Shown here: in pieces, positions 48,354 to 58,462 of the stretch
Layout of the letters: each line of letters begins with the position of its first letter
Numbering within the stretch: the stretch's first letter is position 1
From: Acarospora socialis
Taxonomy: Eukaryota > Ascomycota > Lecanoromycetes > Acarosporales > Acarosporaceae
Direction of reading: 5' to 3'
Length of the DNA stretch: 64,000 nt
NCBI GenBank assembly: GCA_025617375.2
Contig: JAMYGW020000005.1
Coordinates: forward strand, 2,328,501-2,392,500
Notes under the pieces: generated by a model
What the model was told of the DNA's origin: nothing
Database searches by the model: none
Seen by the model: the letters and a program-made list of their open reading frames with translations, nothing else
Program-made: the position numbers and the translations under genes

Positions 48354-50319
48354 ATTACAGGATTGAAATCAGAACTTCTTGAGTATCGGCCCAGGTTGCG
48401 CGCGAGATTAAGAACGATGTGAGGCGACTATTTCTTCAGTTGTGATAGCATGGTAAACAAGGCGTTTCCAGTCATCCGCGAACCGCTGCTAGTAAACAGA
48501 TGAGGGTTGGGGTGGAGATATGAGTAGGGAGTAAGGAGTAAGATGTAGGAAGTAGGAAGTAGAAGAAAACTGTAGGGACGATACTTCTCCCGATTGGCAA
48601 TCATATATGCCGCGAATTCACTCCAAGTTCTCGATGTGAATTGATAGAGAAGTATGATATCGGAGATGAGGCACTAGTATGACCAAATCCGGTAATAGTC
48701 GTAGAAAGTATGGTGGAGTACTCCGGAATGATGAGAAAGCCAGCAAGAGTCTCGGAGTACGTCCTGCCAGCTGCCGTTGATACAGGCGAAGTCAGGAATG
48801 AGGTCGATTTGAAATCAATTCGGAAGATAGAACCCTCCTGGTAGCAATATAATCTAGTTGTCTTATCCATGACTGGAAGCAGTCAAGGAAGGTCGCACGT
48901 AGAAAGTCTGTATCTTAGCAAAGGAGTTTGTAGTGTCAACCATAGTGCTGTCTGGCCTATCCTCATCCTATCCACAGTTAACAGCCCACCTCCCTCCACC
49001 GCACGCAACATCCTCGTCTGAGAAATTAATCCCCAGCGATCAGCCTGAATTCACCGTTCATTGTAGCAGTCAGCCTCGCCTCGCCTCTTGAGGCAAAGCT
49101 AACGATGGTGATAGAGCAATTCGACGCATGGAGCGCCACAAGCGGCTCGGCGATAGTCTTGGGAGCGGGAGAGGCGAGCAGATTTAACGGCATTGGCCAG
49201 CAAGAGTCGGGGGCGACACACCGGTCGACACGGTCCACCGAGGGAGAGTTCAACTGGTATTCCGTACGAGTATGCCCCATGTACGGATACGAGGTTGACT
49301 TTGTAGTACAGCGTGTCTGTTGTTCGGATCGACATCAAGATGTTAGCGTTGCCGGCCGAGTGATGACTTGCAGCTGGATCCACCCCGGAAGATTCTTTCT
49401 TCCGTCTGAGCGGAACCCCCCACACGTGCGCGCACGGTGACTTATCCGAATTCTTCCGAGCAAGGTGGGATTTACGGAGTATGCACCGAGGTAACTTCAC
49501 GCAAACTCGGCCACGAACGGGCCCTAATCGATATTGCCGGGTCACAGTGCCGAGAGGGTGGATCTCCCTTCACGCTACCGGAGGACACTAACCCGATTTT
49601 GAGCCCAAGTTTCCCAGAGCGACCTTCTCGAACGTCTCCGAACTCCACGGCGACAGCACCAAGCAGGTGTACGAGTACTCGTAGTTAAGGTACCGTATAA
49701 GGTACGTGGAGGATAGAGGTTGGACGAGATATGATAAGTTGCGGTGTTTCGGTATAGGTAGGGCGTGGCTAAGGTACCTTATCGAATCCTTCCCACGAAT
49801 ACTCCGGTAAGTCGTGAGATCTTACACACCAATCGGGCAGAAAGCTTGATCCTGGATGCGGGCTCGGCTAAGGTTGTGATACAGACGCGGGGTAAGATGA
49901 CTAAACTTTGATTAGGGTCAGTGTTGTTCCGAATCGGGATTAGGTCGTGCTGGAAGGGAAGATTGTTGGCCAGTCAGAGAGGAGCGGCAGTAACAAGGTA
50001 ATGATTTTGGATTTGTCAGGGAGCCTGACAGGGGCCGACCACGCCCGCGGTTTGGTCGCTGGGCGCGCGCATGGCTCGTACGCCCTCCAACCCAATCTCC
50101 AGTTAAACACTAAATACGTAGATGCCGGAGCAGGAAACTAATGTGATTCATCCATAAGGTAAGGTACAAGAAGACGTGGGCCGGCACAAGGGATTGCCGT
50201 CCTACTCCGCTTCCTGCTTTCGACTCCTCGTGGCCTTCTCTTCTCGTCTTCCTCTCTTCTATCCTCATCGCGTTTTGTCAATATACTTATCCTGAGGCGT
50301 GCATCTCGCCGACTCCGCG
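48354..50319. other. Intergenic, about 2 kb; divergent promoters
   Basis: It lies between the starts of the RRM gene (minus) and the MFS gene (plus). Near the RRM gene is a purine-rich run with AGTAGGAAGTAG-type repeats (about 48,520-48,565). A frame at 48,601-48,870 (minus, ATG, 89 residues) is possible but unsupported. At 49,680-49,800 the word AAGGTAC occurs three times in about 100 bp, on both sides of a partial palindrome. Frames at 49,026-49,700 overlap on both strands and show no domain. Confidence 0.4.
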
Positions 50320-51981
50320 ATGAAGGCGACCCACCACGTCGGCGACAGCGACAGCGGCCACTCCCCGTCTGATGACGAGAAGAGGGTCGGCGTCGCTCCC
50401 GGCGGTTTCGAGGAACTGGGGCGGCACCAGCTGCCGCCGGACCCAGACGCCCATCTGAGTGAGGCAGAAAGGGCACGCATTGTACGTCAATCCCTTCCTT
50501 GGATGGGCTGCGACGAAACGACGGGCTGACGCGGGGGTGCTCCATCGACAGGACAAGAAGTTGCTGCTGAGGCTCGACCTGAAGCTGATCCCCTGGCTCT
50601 GTTTGCTGTACCTCATGGCCTTCCTCGATCGGACCAACATCGGCAACGCCCGGCTGGACGGCTTGCAGCAGGCGTTGAAGATCACGGGGAGCCAGTACAA
50701 CTCCACCTTGACCATCTTCTTCATCTCCTACTCCGTCTTCGAGCCGGCCACCAACGTCGCCCTGAAGCGCCTCCGGCCCTCCATCTTCATCCCCGTCATC
50801 ATGGTCCTCTGGGGCATCGTCATGGTCACCATGGGGCTGGTGCACGACTTCGGCGGCTTGATGGCGGCGCGCTGGTTCCTCGGGCTCGCCGAGGCCGGCC
50901 TCTTCCCCGGCATCAGCTACTACCTGTCCTGCTGGTACCGACGGTCCGAGTTCGGCATCCGCATGGCCATCTTCTTCTCGGCCGCGGCCGTGTCCGGATC
51001 GTTCGGTGGACTGCTCGCGACCGCCATCGGCCTGATGCGCGGCAAAGGCGGCAAGGGCGGTTGGGCCTGGATCTTCATCCTCGAGGGGATCGTGACCGTG
51101 ATCATCGGGGTCGCCTCCTTCTGGATGGTGCACGACTTCCCGGACGAGGCCACCTTCCTGTCGGACGTCGACCGCGCCCGCGTCATCCGCCGGCTCAAGG
51201 CCGATCAGCAGTCCAGCGCGGAGCACGAGTCGTTCAAGATGGCCTACTTCTGGGCCGCCGTCAAGGACTGGAAGACCTGGCTGTCGGCCATCATCTACAT
51301 GGGCGCCGACGGACCGCTGTACGCCTTCTCCCTCTTCCTGCCCACCATCATCCGCGACTTGGGTTTCACGAACACGCGGGCGCAGCTCCTCTCCGTTCCG
51401 CCCTACGCCGCCGCGTGTATCCTGACCATCACCATCGGTTACGTCGCCGACCGGACCCGCAAGCGCGGCCTCTGCAACATCCTCGTCTCCCTCCTCGGCA
51501 TCGTCGGTTTCTCGATGCTCCTGGGCGCCAAGAGCGCCGGGGTCCGGTACGCCGGGACCTTCCTCGGGGCCTTGGGCATCTACCCGTGCATCGCCAACAC
51601 CATCTCGTGGGCCTCGAACAACACCGAGGGCGTGTACAAGCGCGGCGTCGCGCTGGGGATCATCATCGGGTGGGGGAACCTGAACGGGATCGTGAGCAGC
51701 AACATCTACCGCACCCAGGACGCTCCTCGCTACGCTCCGGGCCACGGCACGGTGTTGGGCTACCTCGTCCTCGCGCTTTTCGGTGGCAGCTTGCTCCAGC
51801 ACCTGTTGCTGCGGCGGGAGAACGCCAAGCGGCTGGCTGGCAAGCGCGACCACTGGGCCACGGGTAAGACCGAGAAGGAGATCGAGGCAATGGGTGACAC
51901 GAGGTCGGTCATACTCCTCACTCGGCTTCGGATTACAATTACTGACACGTGTCTAGGCCGGATTTCATCTATACAGTGTAG
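50320..51981 (+). CDS. MFS transporter, anion:cation symporter (Dal5/Tna1) type
   Basis: Three exons: 50,320-50,481, 50,552-51,903 and 51,957-51,981. The first intron is GTACGT...GACAG (70 nt); the second starts GTCGGT, has CTGAC and ends CTAG (53 nt). Together they give 512 residues ending GDTRPDFIYTV, which fits the family C-terminus. The first transmembrane segment carries LIPWLCLLYLMAFLDRTNIG. A later NEGR-like stretch and about 12 hydrophobic segments fit an MFS carrier. The family moves organic anions such as allantoate or nicotinate with protons across the plasma membrane; the substrate cannot be told from sequence. Third codon positions are almost all G or C, more than in the neighbours, which also creates a long antisense frame. 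Confidence 0.88.
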
Positions 51982-52285
51982 CCGAACGTGCGATCAGGCA
52001 TTTTGCACGCGTCAGGACATACTTTGGATTTGGGCAGCCACCGATCCATACTGGTTCTGGGTTCATATTATTTTGTACCTTCCCGACCCACGAAAGCTAT
52101 CCATGTAAAGCAGCCAATAACAACGTTATTACCGATTGATCCCTTCGCCTGGCAGTTCGCCCGTAGAACCCATAGTATAACCCCCCAGAGAACCCAGCAG
52201 CCTTCGTTTGTCGAGAAACCGTACCATGGCCAAAGAATACGGCGCAATGCTCTTGCAAAGTTCATCATCCCCATCCCGTCCACCT
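51982..52285. other. Convergent 3' intergenic region
   Basis: About 300 bp between the stops of the MFS gene and the Cys-rich membrane protein gene. Nothing specific was recognised. Confidence 0.5.
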
Positions 52286-53188
52286 TTAACGACCTCCGCG
52301 CAGCCAGCCTTTCTTCAACCGACCCTTTTTCTCCTCTGCACCTCGCGGCACCCGCTCCATAATGTTGACCCCGGCAACACCCTTCCCTTTTTCTCGATCT
52401 ACCGGTGGGTTGAGGTCGTGAACGCTGCGAGTCTGCGGATACCAAGCCTCAACGGCGGCGGCCGACGTGGCAACCATGCCGGCCCGCATCTCCTTCCTGC
52501 GTCGGTGCCGTCGGTGCAGCAGCGTAGAGGCCAACGCCAGCAGCGCCAGGCCGATGAACAGCACGATCAGCATCACGACCCAGCGCCAGTGCGTCCCAAA
52601 CCTGTAGACAGAAAGTAAACAAGTCAGCCACAACACGCCAAGAGAATGCTAGCGTCTAGGCAATGTATCGTATAGACAAACGTACCAATCTCCCTGCGGT
52701 CCATTGCTCGCATTACTCTGCACGACCGCACTCGGCGAGCTGGTCCCCTTAGCGCCCACCACGCCCGTCCCCTTTGCTCCGCCCGTCGTCGTCGACGTCG
52801 CCATCGTCGAACTTCCCCCACTCGCACTCGGCACCGGCGCCACCCCCGCCGCCGCCGCCGCCCCCCGCTGCCCGCACAAGCCCTTGTACCAGCTCTGGAT
52901 CTGCGTCAGATCCGCCCCGCCGCACGCCTGGTCGCAGACGCCCGCCGGCGACGTGTAGAGCGGAGCCAGGTACGCCGACTGGCAGAAGCAGCTCTGGTAC
53001 GTGGCCTGGTTCGTGGCCGGCGCGGCGGGCGGCACGCACGCGTCTTGCGCGTTGTAGAGCGCCGTGCAGGCGTTGGCGCAGCTGGGGAGGGCGCCTGGGG
53101 CGAAGTTGAGGAGCGTCGCGGTTTGGGTGTGGGTTGTGGCGAAGAAGAGAGGAAGGATGAGCAGGAGGGCGAGATGGGTCGAGGCCAT
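52286..53188 (-). CDS. Single-pass membrane protein with 8-Cys ectodomain
   Basis: Exon 1 (53,188-52,686) and exon 2 (52,601-52,286) join across an 84-nt intron (GTACGT...TCTACAG) that splits a Trp codon, giving 272 residues. It has a signal peptide (MASTHLALLLILPLFFATTHTQ), then an ectodomain with eight Cys (SCANACTAL, DACVPP, SCFCQSAY, VCDQACGG, GLC), an Ala/Ser/Thr/Gly linker, and a membrane segment (WVVMLIVLFIGLALLALAST) followed by the basic stop-transfer LLHRRHRRRK. The Cys pattern is CFEM-like but not a strict match. The family is known as fungal integral membrane proteins of unknown role. Surface location is inferred. Confidence 0.8.
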
Positions 53189-53949
53189 TGTTGGATTGGT
53201 GAGGGATGGAGTTTGTGGTCAGGTGATGGTATGGTTGTGGGTGAATGTTCAGGTTGCTGTACGTAGAGCTTGTACCGGAGTAGCTGGAGAACCTCGGGAG
53301 TGACGCATCTGAAGGGTGGATGTCAGTTGGAAGGTGAGTCTGATGGATTGATGTCGGTTAATGGAGAGATGAGATGCGGTTGACTTCGCAATGGTTGGGG
53401 AAGTAGAAGCGGACGTCGGTTTTTCGATCCCCTCACTCCCTTGCATGCGGTTACATGCAGAGAGCTGCAACCACCCCTGTCCAAAATCCCTCTCTTATCA
53501 CGACCAATCAGTGAGAGATGCCGCTAAACTCATTCGGCTTGTTCGGAGTAAACGGTGATGGTGTGGTTGCAATTGCCCTGGCTTATGAATACATTTACAT
53601 GCTTCACTTCCGGTTTTATCATCTATTCTGACTACGCTGATATTCTCCTTTCATACTCGAATGAGGTGCGTCTACAAAGTCCCTGCTCTACCATACTTGC
53701 TTCTATAAGCGGCCACTGAGGCCCGGAGAGATTTAGTTCCCGGAGTTGGACCATCCCAGGCATGTGTCAATCCAACTGAGCGATTGATATAAAACGGCTG
53801 TTGTATTCGAACCCTTAGATTTCTTGGAGTAGCAAGAGAAGGAGGATGGTTACTGTCCTGTCTCTGATATGTTGCCTTAACAGTTGGATACCTCTCAGAA
53901 CCTACTAATCCGGCACTCTTACTGCGCGTTGAGCCGCTTGACGCCAATC
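53189..53949. promoter_or_regulatory. Divergent intergenic region
   Basis: 761 bp between the starts of the Cys-rich membrane protein and the flavin monooxygenase, so both promoters should lie here. A CT/AG-biased tract near 53,140-53,220 fits a fungal promoter. No defined site was recognised. Confidence 0.4.
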
Positions 53950-56470
53950 ATGGTGGGGCCCAAAACAGTGTGCATTGTTGGTGGGCATCAACTCACACAT
54001 GACGATATTACCACGCTCATTCTTTCTTGCAGGTGCTGGACCCGCAGGCTTGGTGGTGGCCAAGACCATCTTACACACGTACCCGAGTCAGTTCGCAGTG
54101 ACCATTATCGAGAAGAGGAAGACTATTGGCGGGCTCTGGCCAACAGAACCCGATCAGAATGATGGTTTGCTTAACCCGGAGATGCCCACGAACCTGAGCA
54201 AGTACACCGTCAGCTTCTCTGATCTGGCTTGGACCTCCGTCGACCTCAGTGTTCACTCAACACCGCCCCTGGATGGTGAAGGAAAACACGAGGCACGAAA
54301 GCAAACACAGGAGGTTCCAATGTTTCCGAAGGCTTGGCATGTGGGTCGATATCTGCAGACCTACGCTCGGAAATATCTCGAGAAGGCGACAATTCGCACT
54401 AATAGTACGGTGAAGTCTGCCATGCGGGAACGTTGTGGAGCTAGTCACCAGTGGAAGGTGAATTGGACTTGCCCTGCAGTTGACCTCCGAAATGGCATCT
54501 CTACAGCTACATCAGGCAACGGATCGCGAACGGATGAAGACTCTTCCCAACTCTCCAGCGGTGTATTCGATTACCTGATCATTGCGAGTGGCTTCTTCGG
54601 GACACCGAAGATTCCACCACTGCCAGGGCTGGGTGTGTTCCCAGGGACCATACTACATTCGACGGAGCTCCGCAAGCTCGCTGCGCTGAGGAAGAGCAAG
54701 GTAACATCCGAAGATACAAATGCTGCGACGTGGTCAAACGGCGATCAAGGAATAGGCAAGTCGCTCAATATCGTGGTCGTGGGTGGCGGGATGTCGGGCG
54801 CGGAGGCTGCTGCATCTCTTGCCTTCCAAGTCTCTACCCAACGACACTCAGCACAAAAGGTTCAGGAGGTCGAGACAAATCCCCAGATTTACCATGTCAC
54901 GTCGCGTCCCTTCTACGCCCTACCCACCTATACACCAATCGACCCTACGCAAGATACCAATACCACTTCCGAAGGATCTGGTCTCGATAGCTGGAACGAC
55001 GCGCCATGCTTCGCTCCTCTGGACCTATGCATGTATAATCTCACTCGTCGTCGTCCTGGCCTTATCTCGGATTATACGGGTGCTTTGACCGCAACACAGT
55101 CAAGGTCCAGTCATAATTATCTTTCCGGTCTGGTAGGAGGACATCAACTCGACTTGGGTTCGGAGGCACTGCATGTGTCGAGCCCGTACCAGGATAGATC
55201 ACCTCGTGTCGTCATCAGCGATGGCTATTCTGAATTCGTCCGATCCGGCGCCGTCGTACCCATGCTTGGGACTGTAGAGTGCTTGGGTGTGTGCCAGAGT
55301 GGAGAGGGATCCGTCAAGATTGGTCGCGCTGGAGATGAACGTGTCCTTGAGGATGTCGCTGCCGTGGTCATGGCAACTGGGTTTACCCCACAAGCGTCAT
55401 TAGACTGGCTGCCTAAAGACGTGCTTGACACGCTACAGCATGACAGCAGCCCCACCCGTATACCAGTCATCCTCCAACATGGTAGCTACTGTCATTCGGA
55501 AATACCCAATCTCGGCTTCATCGGCTTCTATGAGGGACCATACTGGGGCGTCATGGAAATGCAGGCGCGCCTCCTTGTCAGAGAATGGACGAGTGATGTT
55601 AACGGCGACAAAACCAAGGCTCCGACAGATACACAGGCCAGTGAACGTGAACGCCAACAGATGCTGTCCTTAAGGGTGGCATTGCGGGATGAGCCTCAAT
55701 TCTTCAGCCAGTTCTGGATGGGTGATTACGTCGGGTTTATGGAGTCGTTCGCGAGGCAATTATGGATCGCACGGACGGAGCTAGAAGGCTTCGAGGAGAG
55801 GGGAGGGCCCTCGGTGCCAGCCAGGTATCCTTACACCGGAAACGACGCCATAGAGATAAGAAAAAGCCTTGCGCACCTTGACGGCACACTGGGGAAAGCG
55901 TCGACAGAGGCCGCATTCGTAGCCAAGGCGGCTTTCCGAGCGATGCAAGGGACTTGGAATATTCGACGGGACCTGAAGAGTGCGATATCAACCTACCCGT
56001 CAGGCAAGTTTACCGGCGTCGCGAACTTCCATCCGAGGCAACCAACTGATGGTCAGTACGACGCCGAGTATCTGTATATAGAGGAGGGGCAGCTAGTTAC
56101 CGACACTGGCATGACAATGCGAGGCAGTCGACGTTACGTCTACCGGTACCAGGAAATGACTGACGCCATGACGGCGTGGTTCGTCAAGCCGGACGATGGC
56201 AGGAGCGTCGACTATTTCTTCCACGAGCTACGATTCCACGTGTTCGATGACGAGCGTAAGAGCGCGTTTTCCGACGAGAAAGGATGGTTAGCAACAAGCC
56301 ACCACCTCTGTGTGCCGGACGATTATGATGTTACTTATCTGTTTCAATTCCGTGGCGCGGCGCTCAGGCGCTTCTTGGTTCGGTATCGGGTCAAGGGACC
56401 GAAGAAAGATTATGTTAGTGCGACTTGGTATGAGCGGCCTGAACATCAGTCGGCGATAGAAGCTACCTAG
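53950..56470 (+). CDS. FAD-dependent monooxygenase with DUF6314-like C-terminus
   Basis: A 31-nt first exon (53,950-53,980, MVGPKTVCIVG) is joined over a 52-nt intron (GTGGGC...TTGCAG) to 54,033-56,470, giving 822 residues. The intron falls inside the FAD motif: GAGPAG is formed only after splicing (residues 11-16). The NADPH motif GGGMSG is at about 261-266. Between them are FPKAWHVGRYLQTYARKY and IIASGFFGTPKIPPLPGL, typical of flavin monooxygenases. About residues 644-822 form an added domain (GTWNIRRD, FTGVANFHPR, YLYIEEGQL, RYVYRYQEM, YFFHELRFH, SHHLCVPDDYDV) that I recognise as DUF6314-like. The substrate is unknown. A start in the intron-retaining frame at 53,975 would lack the first half of the FAD motif. 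Confidence 0.85.
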
Positions 56471-58242
56471 AGTCGGTCTTCGAACTCAAGTGCCTCAAGA
56501 GACTCAGAGTCTAATATGATAACAATCCACCGCGGCTGCACGCAAAGCGAACGAAAACTGGAGGTTCAGGGCATGATGCAATGCCAACAGCAGGCATCGG
56601 AGGGCTTGCCAATAGTAACTGGTATTCGAGAGTTCGTTACAATTCAATCTCAAATATCTCGTATCACCGGTGTGTCGATCAACTCGAACTAGATATGGAT
56701 ATACACTTTTGTATGAGCGGCCGCGACCAGGAACGATGAGGTAAGGCAGCTGCGGCGTGCGATGGGGCGGCAGAGATCAGAGGTCGCGGCAGGAGCGGCG
56801 AAGGGCCTCGAGGTGGTTATGGTGTAAAAGTCACGGTAGAGCGAGGATACTCGCGATGAGATGGAGTGCCGGGGTGACCAGGTTTCCCTTAGCTTTCAGT
56901 GACTAAAGTGCAATGTCAGTAAATACCGTGTAAGGAAGGGACCACTTATCGGGCCAAAGGGACACTCCGCTCTTCGTCATCGTAAACGATGACCTGCACA
57001 CCAACTCGAACGAAGTCGGGGACCTATACACACGAAGAAAAGGGACCGGATCACGGCCGCATCAACCGCAAAATTTCATGTGCAATCTCGCCTCGAGTCT
57101 GACTAAGTGCAGCCTCACGGTTTGCGGATCGCCCCAAGTAGAGATGGCAGTTAGTACGCAGTCTTGGCGCCCTCATGCGCACAAGCTCCAACATCTCTGT
57201 CATCTAGGACGAGGCGGTGGGAGGGGAGTGCCGGGCGTGGGGTAAAGGGGACGGCCGCGACAACGAGGAGGGGTGATGGACGCGGCAACAAGGACGACCC
57301 TGACGCAAGCGGCAACAAGGACGACCCTGACGCAAGCGGCGACGAAGAGGGCAAGATAGGCACGGCAACGACAATGATGGTAGGCAGCCACAAGAGACAA
57401 AAACACGATATGCTGTAGCAGTCCGACAACCAGGGTAGGGTACACCTCACAATAACTCGATTTTCTCATAGCGGGCACGGCGCGAATCTAGCGGCGCGGT
57501 ACGTTTCATAGAACTACATATGTTAGCCTTGCGTCGAGTCTTCGGTGAGTAAAGATGAGATAAATGTTGGCAGAAGTAGGGCGCCCAACGACGCAAACCC
57601 AATTCAGAGTGTCAAGAGTCCACCATATTTGCGCCGATGAGCGCAAACATGGTGATTATCATACATAATATCGGCGCGGCGCGACGCGCATGCCCATTAC
57701 ATGCGAACCGGATAAAACCTTACAGACTACAAGGTAAAATCTGCCCACAAGACAATCAATCTGTGATTGAATGCTTAGATTTGTTTTGACATCACTGACA
57801 TGATAGTCGGATACGAATAGGCCTCCGGGCCCCGAACCTCAGCAGGCCGGCAGCGGGGTCCCGGTGGAATTCCGGGGCTCCAGCCGGCGAATTGCAATTT
57901 CACCATGGGCGGGGATAAATCCTTTGCATACGACTGAACTGACTCGCCGGGTCGTGTAAGCGGTAGAGTAGCCTTGTTGTTACGATCCGCTGAGCGTAAG
58001 CCCGCACGAGCCGATTTGTGTGAGACACTCTCCCCCACCGAGACGTGGGCGTTCCAGGCCCGGTCAGCGACCGGGGCTCGGAGGGGGGGGGTTTTGTGCA
58101 GTACCACTGCCCATGAAAGGCCATAGAAGACAATAGCATAGAGGCGCACACCTTGGCTCTCCACGGAGAGCAAGCAGTATATATCTTCACAAAGGCGCTG
58201 GATGAGCAAAGACTCGGCTAGGTTTTGAGAGATGCAGGGCTG
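56471..58242. other. Intergenic, no confident gene
   Basis: Only short overlapping frames. 57,164-57,418 (plus) encodes a duplicated Asn-Lys-Asp-Asp-Pro block from a tandem duplication; 57,775-58,209 (minus, 144 residues) has no recognisable domain. I do not support either as a gene. Confidence 0.45.
57284..57337 (+). repeat. 27-bp perfect tandem duplication
   Basis: Two identical 27-bp units starting GGCAACAAGGACGACCCTGA lie head to tail. The length is a multiple of three, so any frame through it is kept. Confidence 0.85.
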
Positions 58243-58343
58243 CAGGCTCTCAGGGCCTCTACCTTGTTATGTCATCATCGACTTCTTTCTGAAAGAAAAG
58301 AAGTCGATGATGACATAGCAGGGCTAGGGGTCGTGAGGGCCTG
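58243..58343. repeat. Long imperfect inverted repeat (hairpin)
   Basis: The inner arms 58,265-58,288 and 58,297-58,320 pair at 23 of 24 positions around an 8-nt loop (core TCATCATCGACTTCTTT). Outside them the pairing continues with mismatches and gaps to about 58,243 and 58,343. It sits just before the first unit of the GGGTAAG array. A Pol I/II terminator, a MITE remnant or a small-RNA precursor are possible; the sequence does not decide. Confidence 0.75.
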
Positions 58344-58462
58344 TGTGAAATGAGCCGCCGAAACGCATCGAGTGGGAGCGATGAAAGTAAGCTCGGACAA
58401 TACTGTTTCTTGCGCTCCGCGAGGAGATCTTGTTTTTTTCCTTTTGACGTGGTTTCACGGCA

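Noticed and set aside
50138-51853. 571-codon open frame on the minus strand
   Set aside because: It is antisense to the MFS exon, rich in Gly/Glu/Asp/Arg without any domain, and caused by third-position GC bias of the real gene.
51061-51867. 268-codon plus-strand frame
   Set aside because: It is a shifted frame of the MFS gene; Arg/Leu/Pro-rich composition is typical of a shadow frame.
57775-58209. 144-codon minus-strand frame as a gene
   Set aside because: No domain, an overlapping frame in another phase, and no splice or promoter context to support it.
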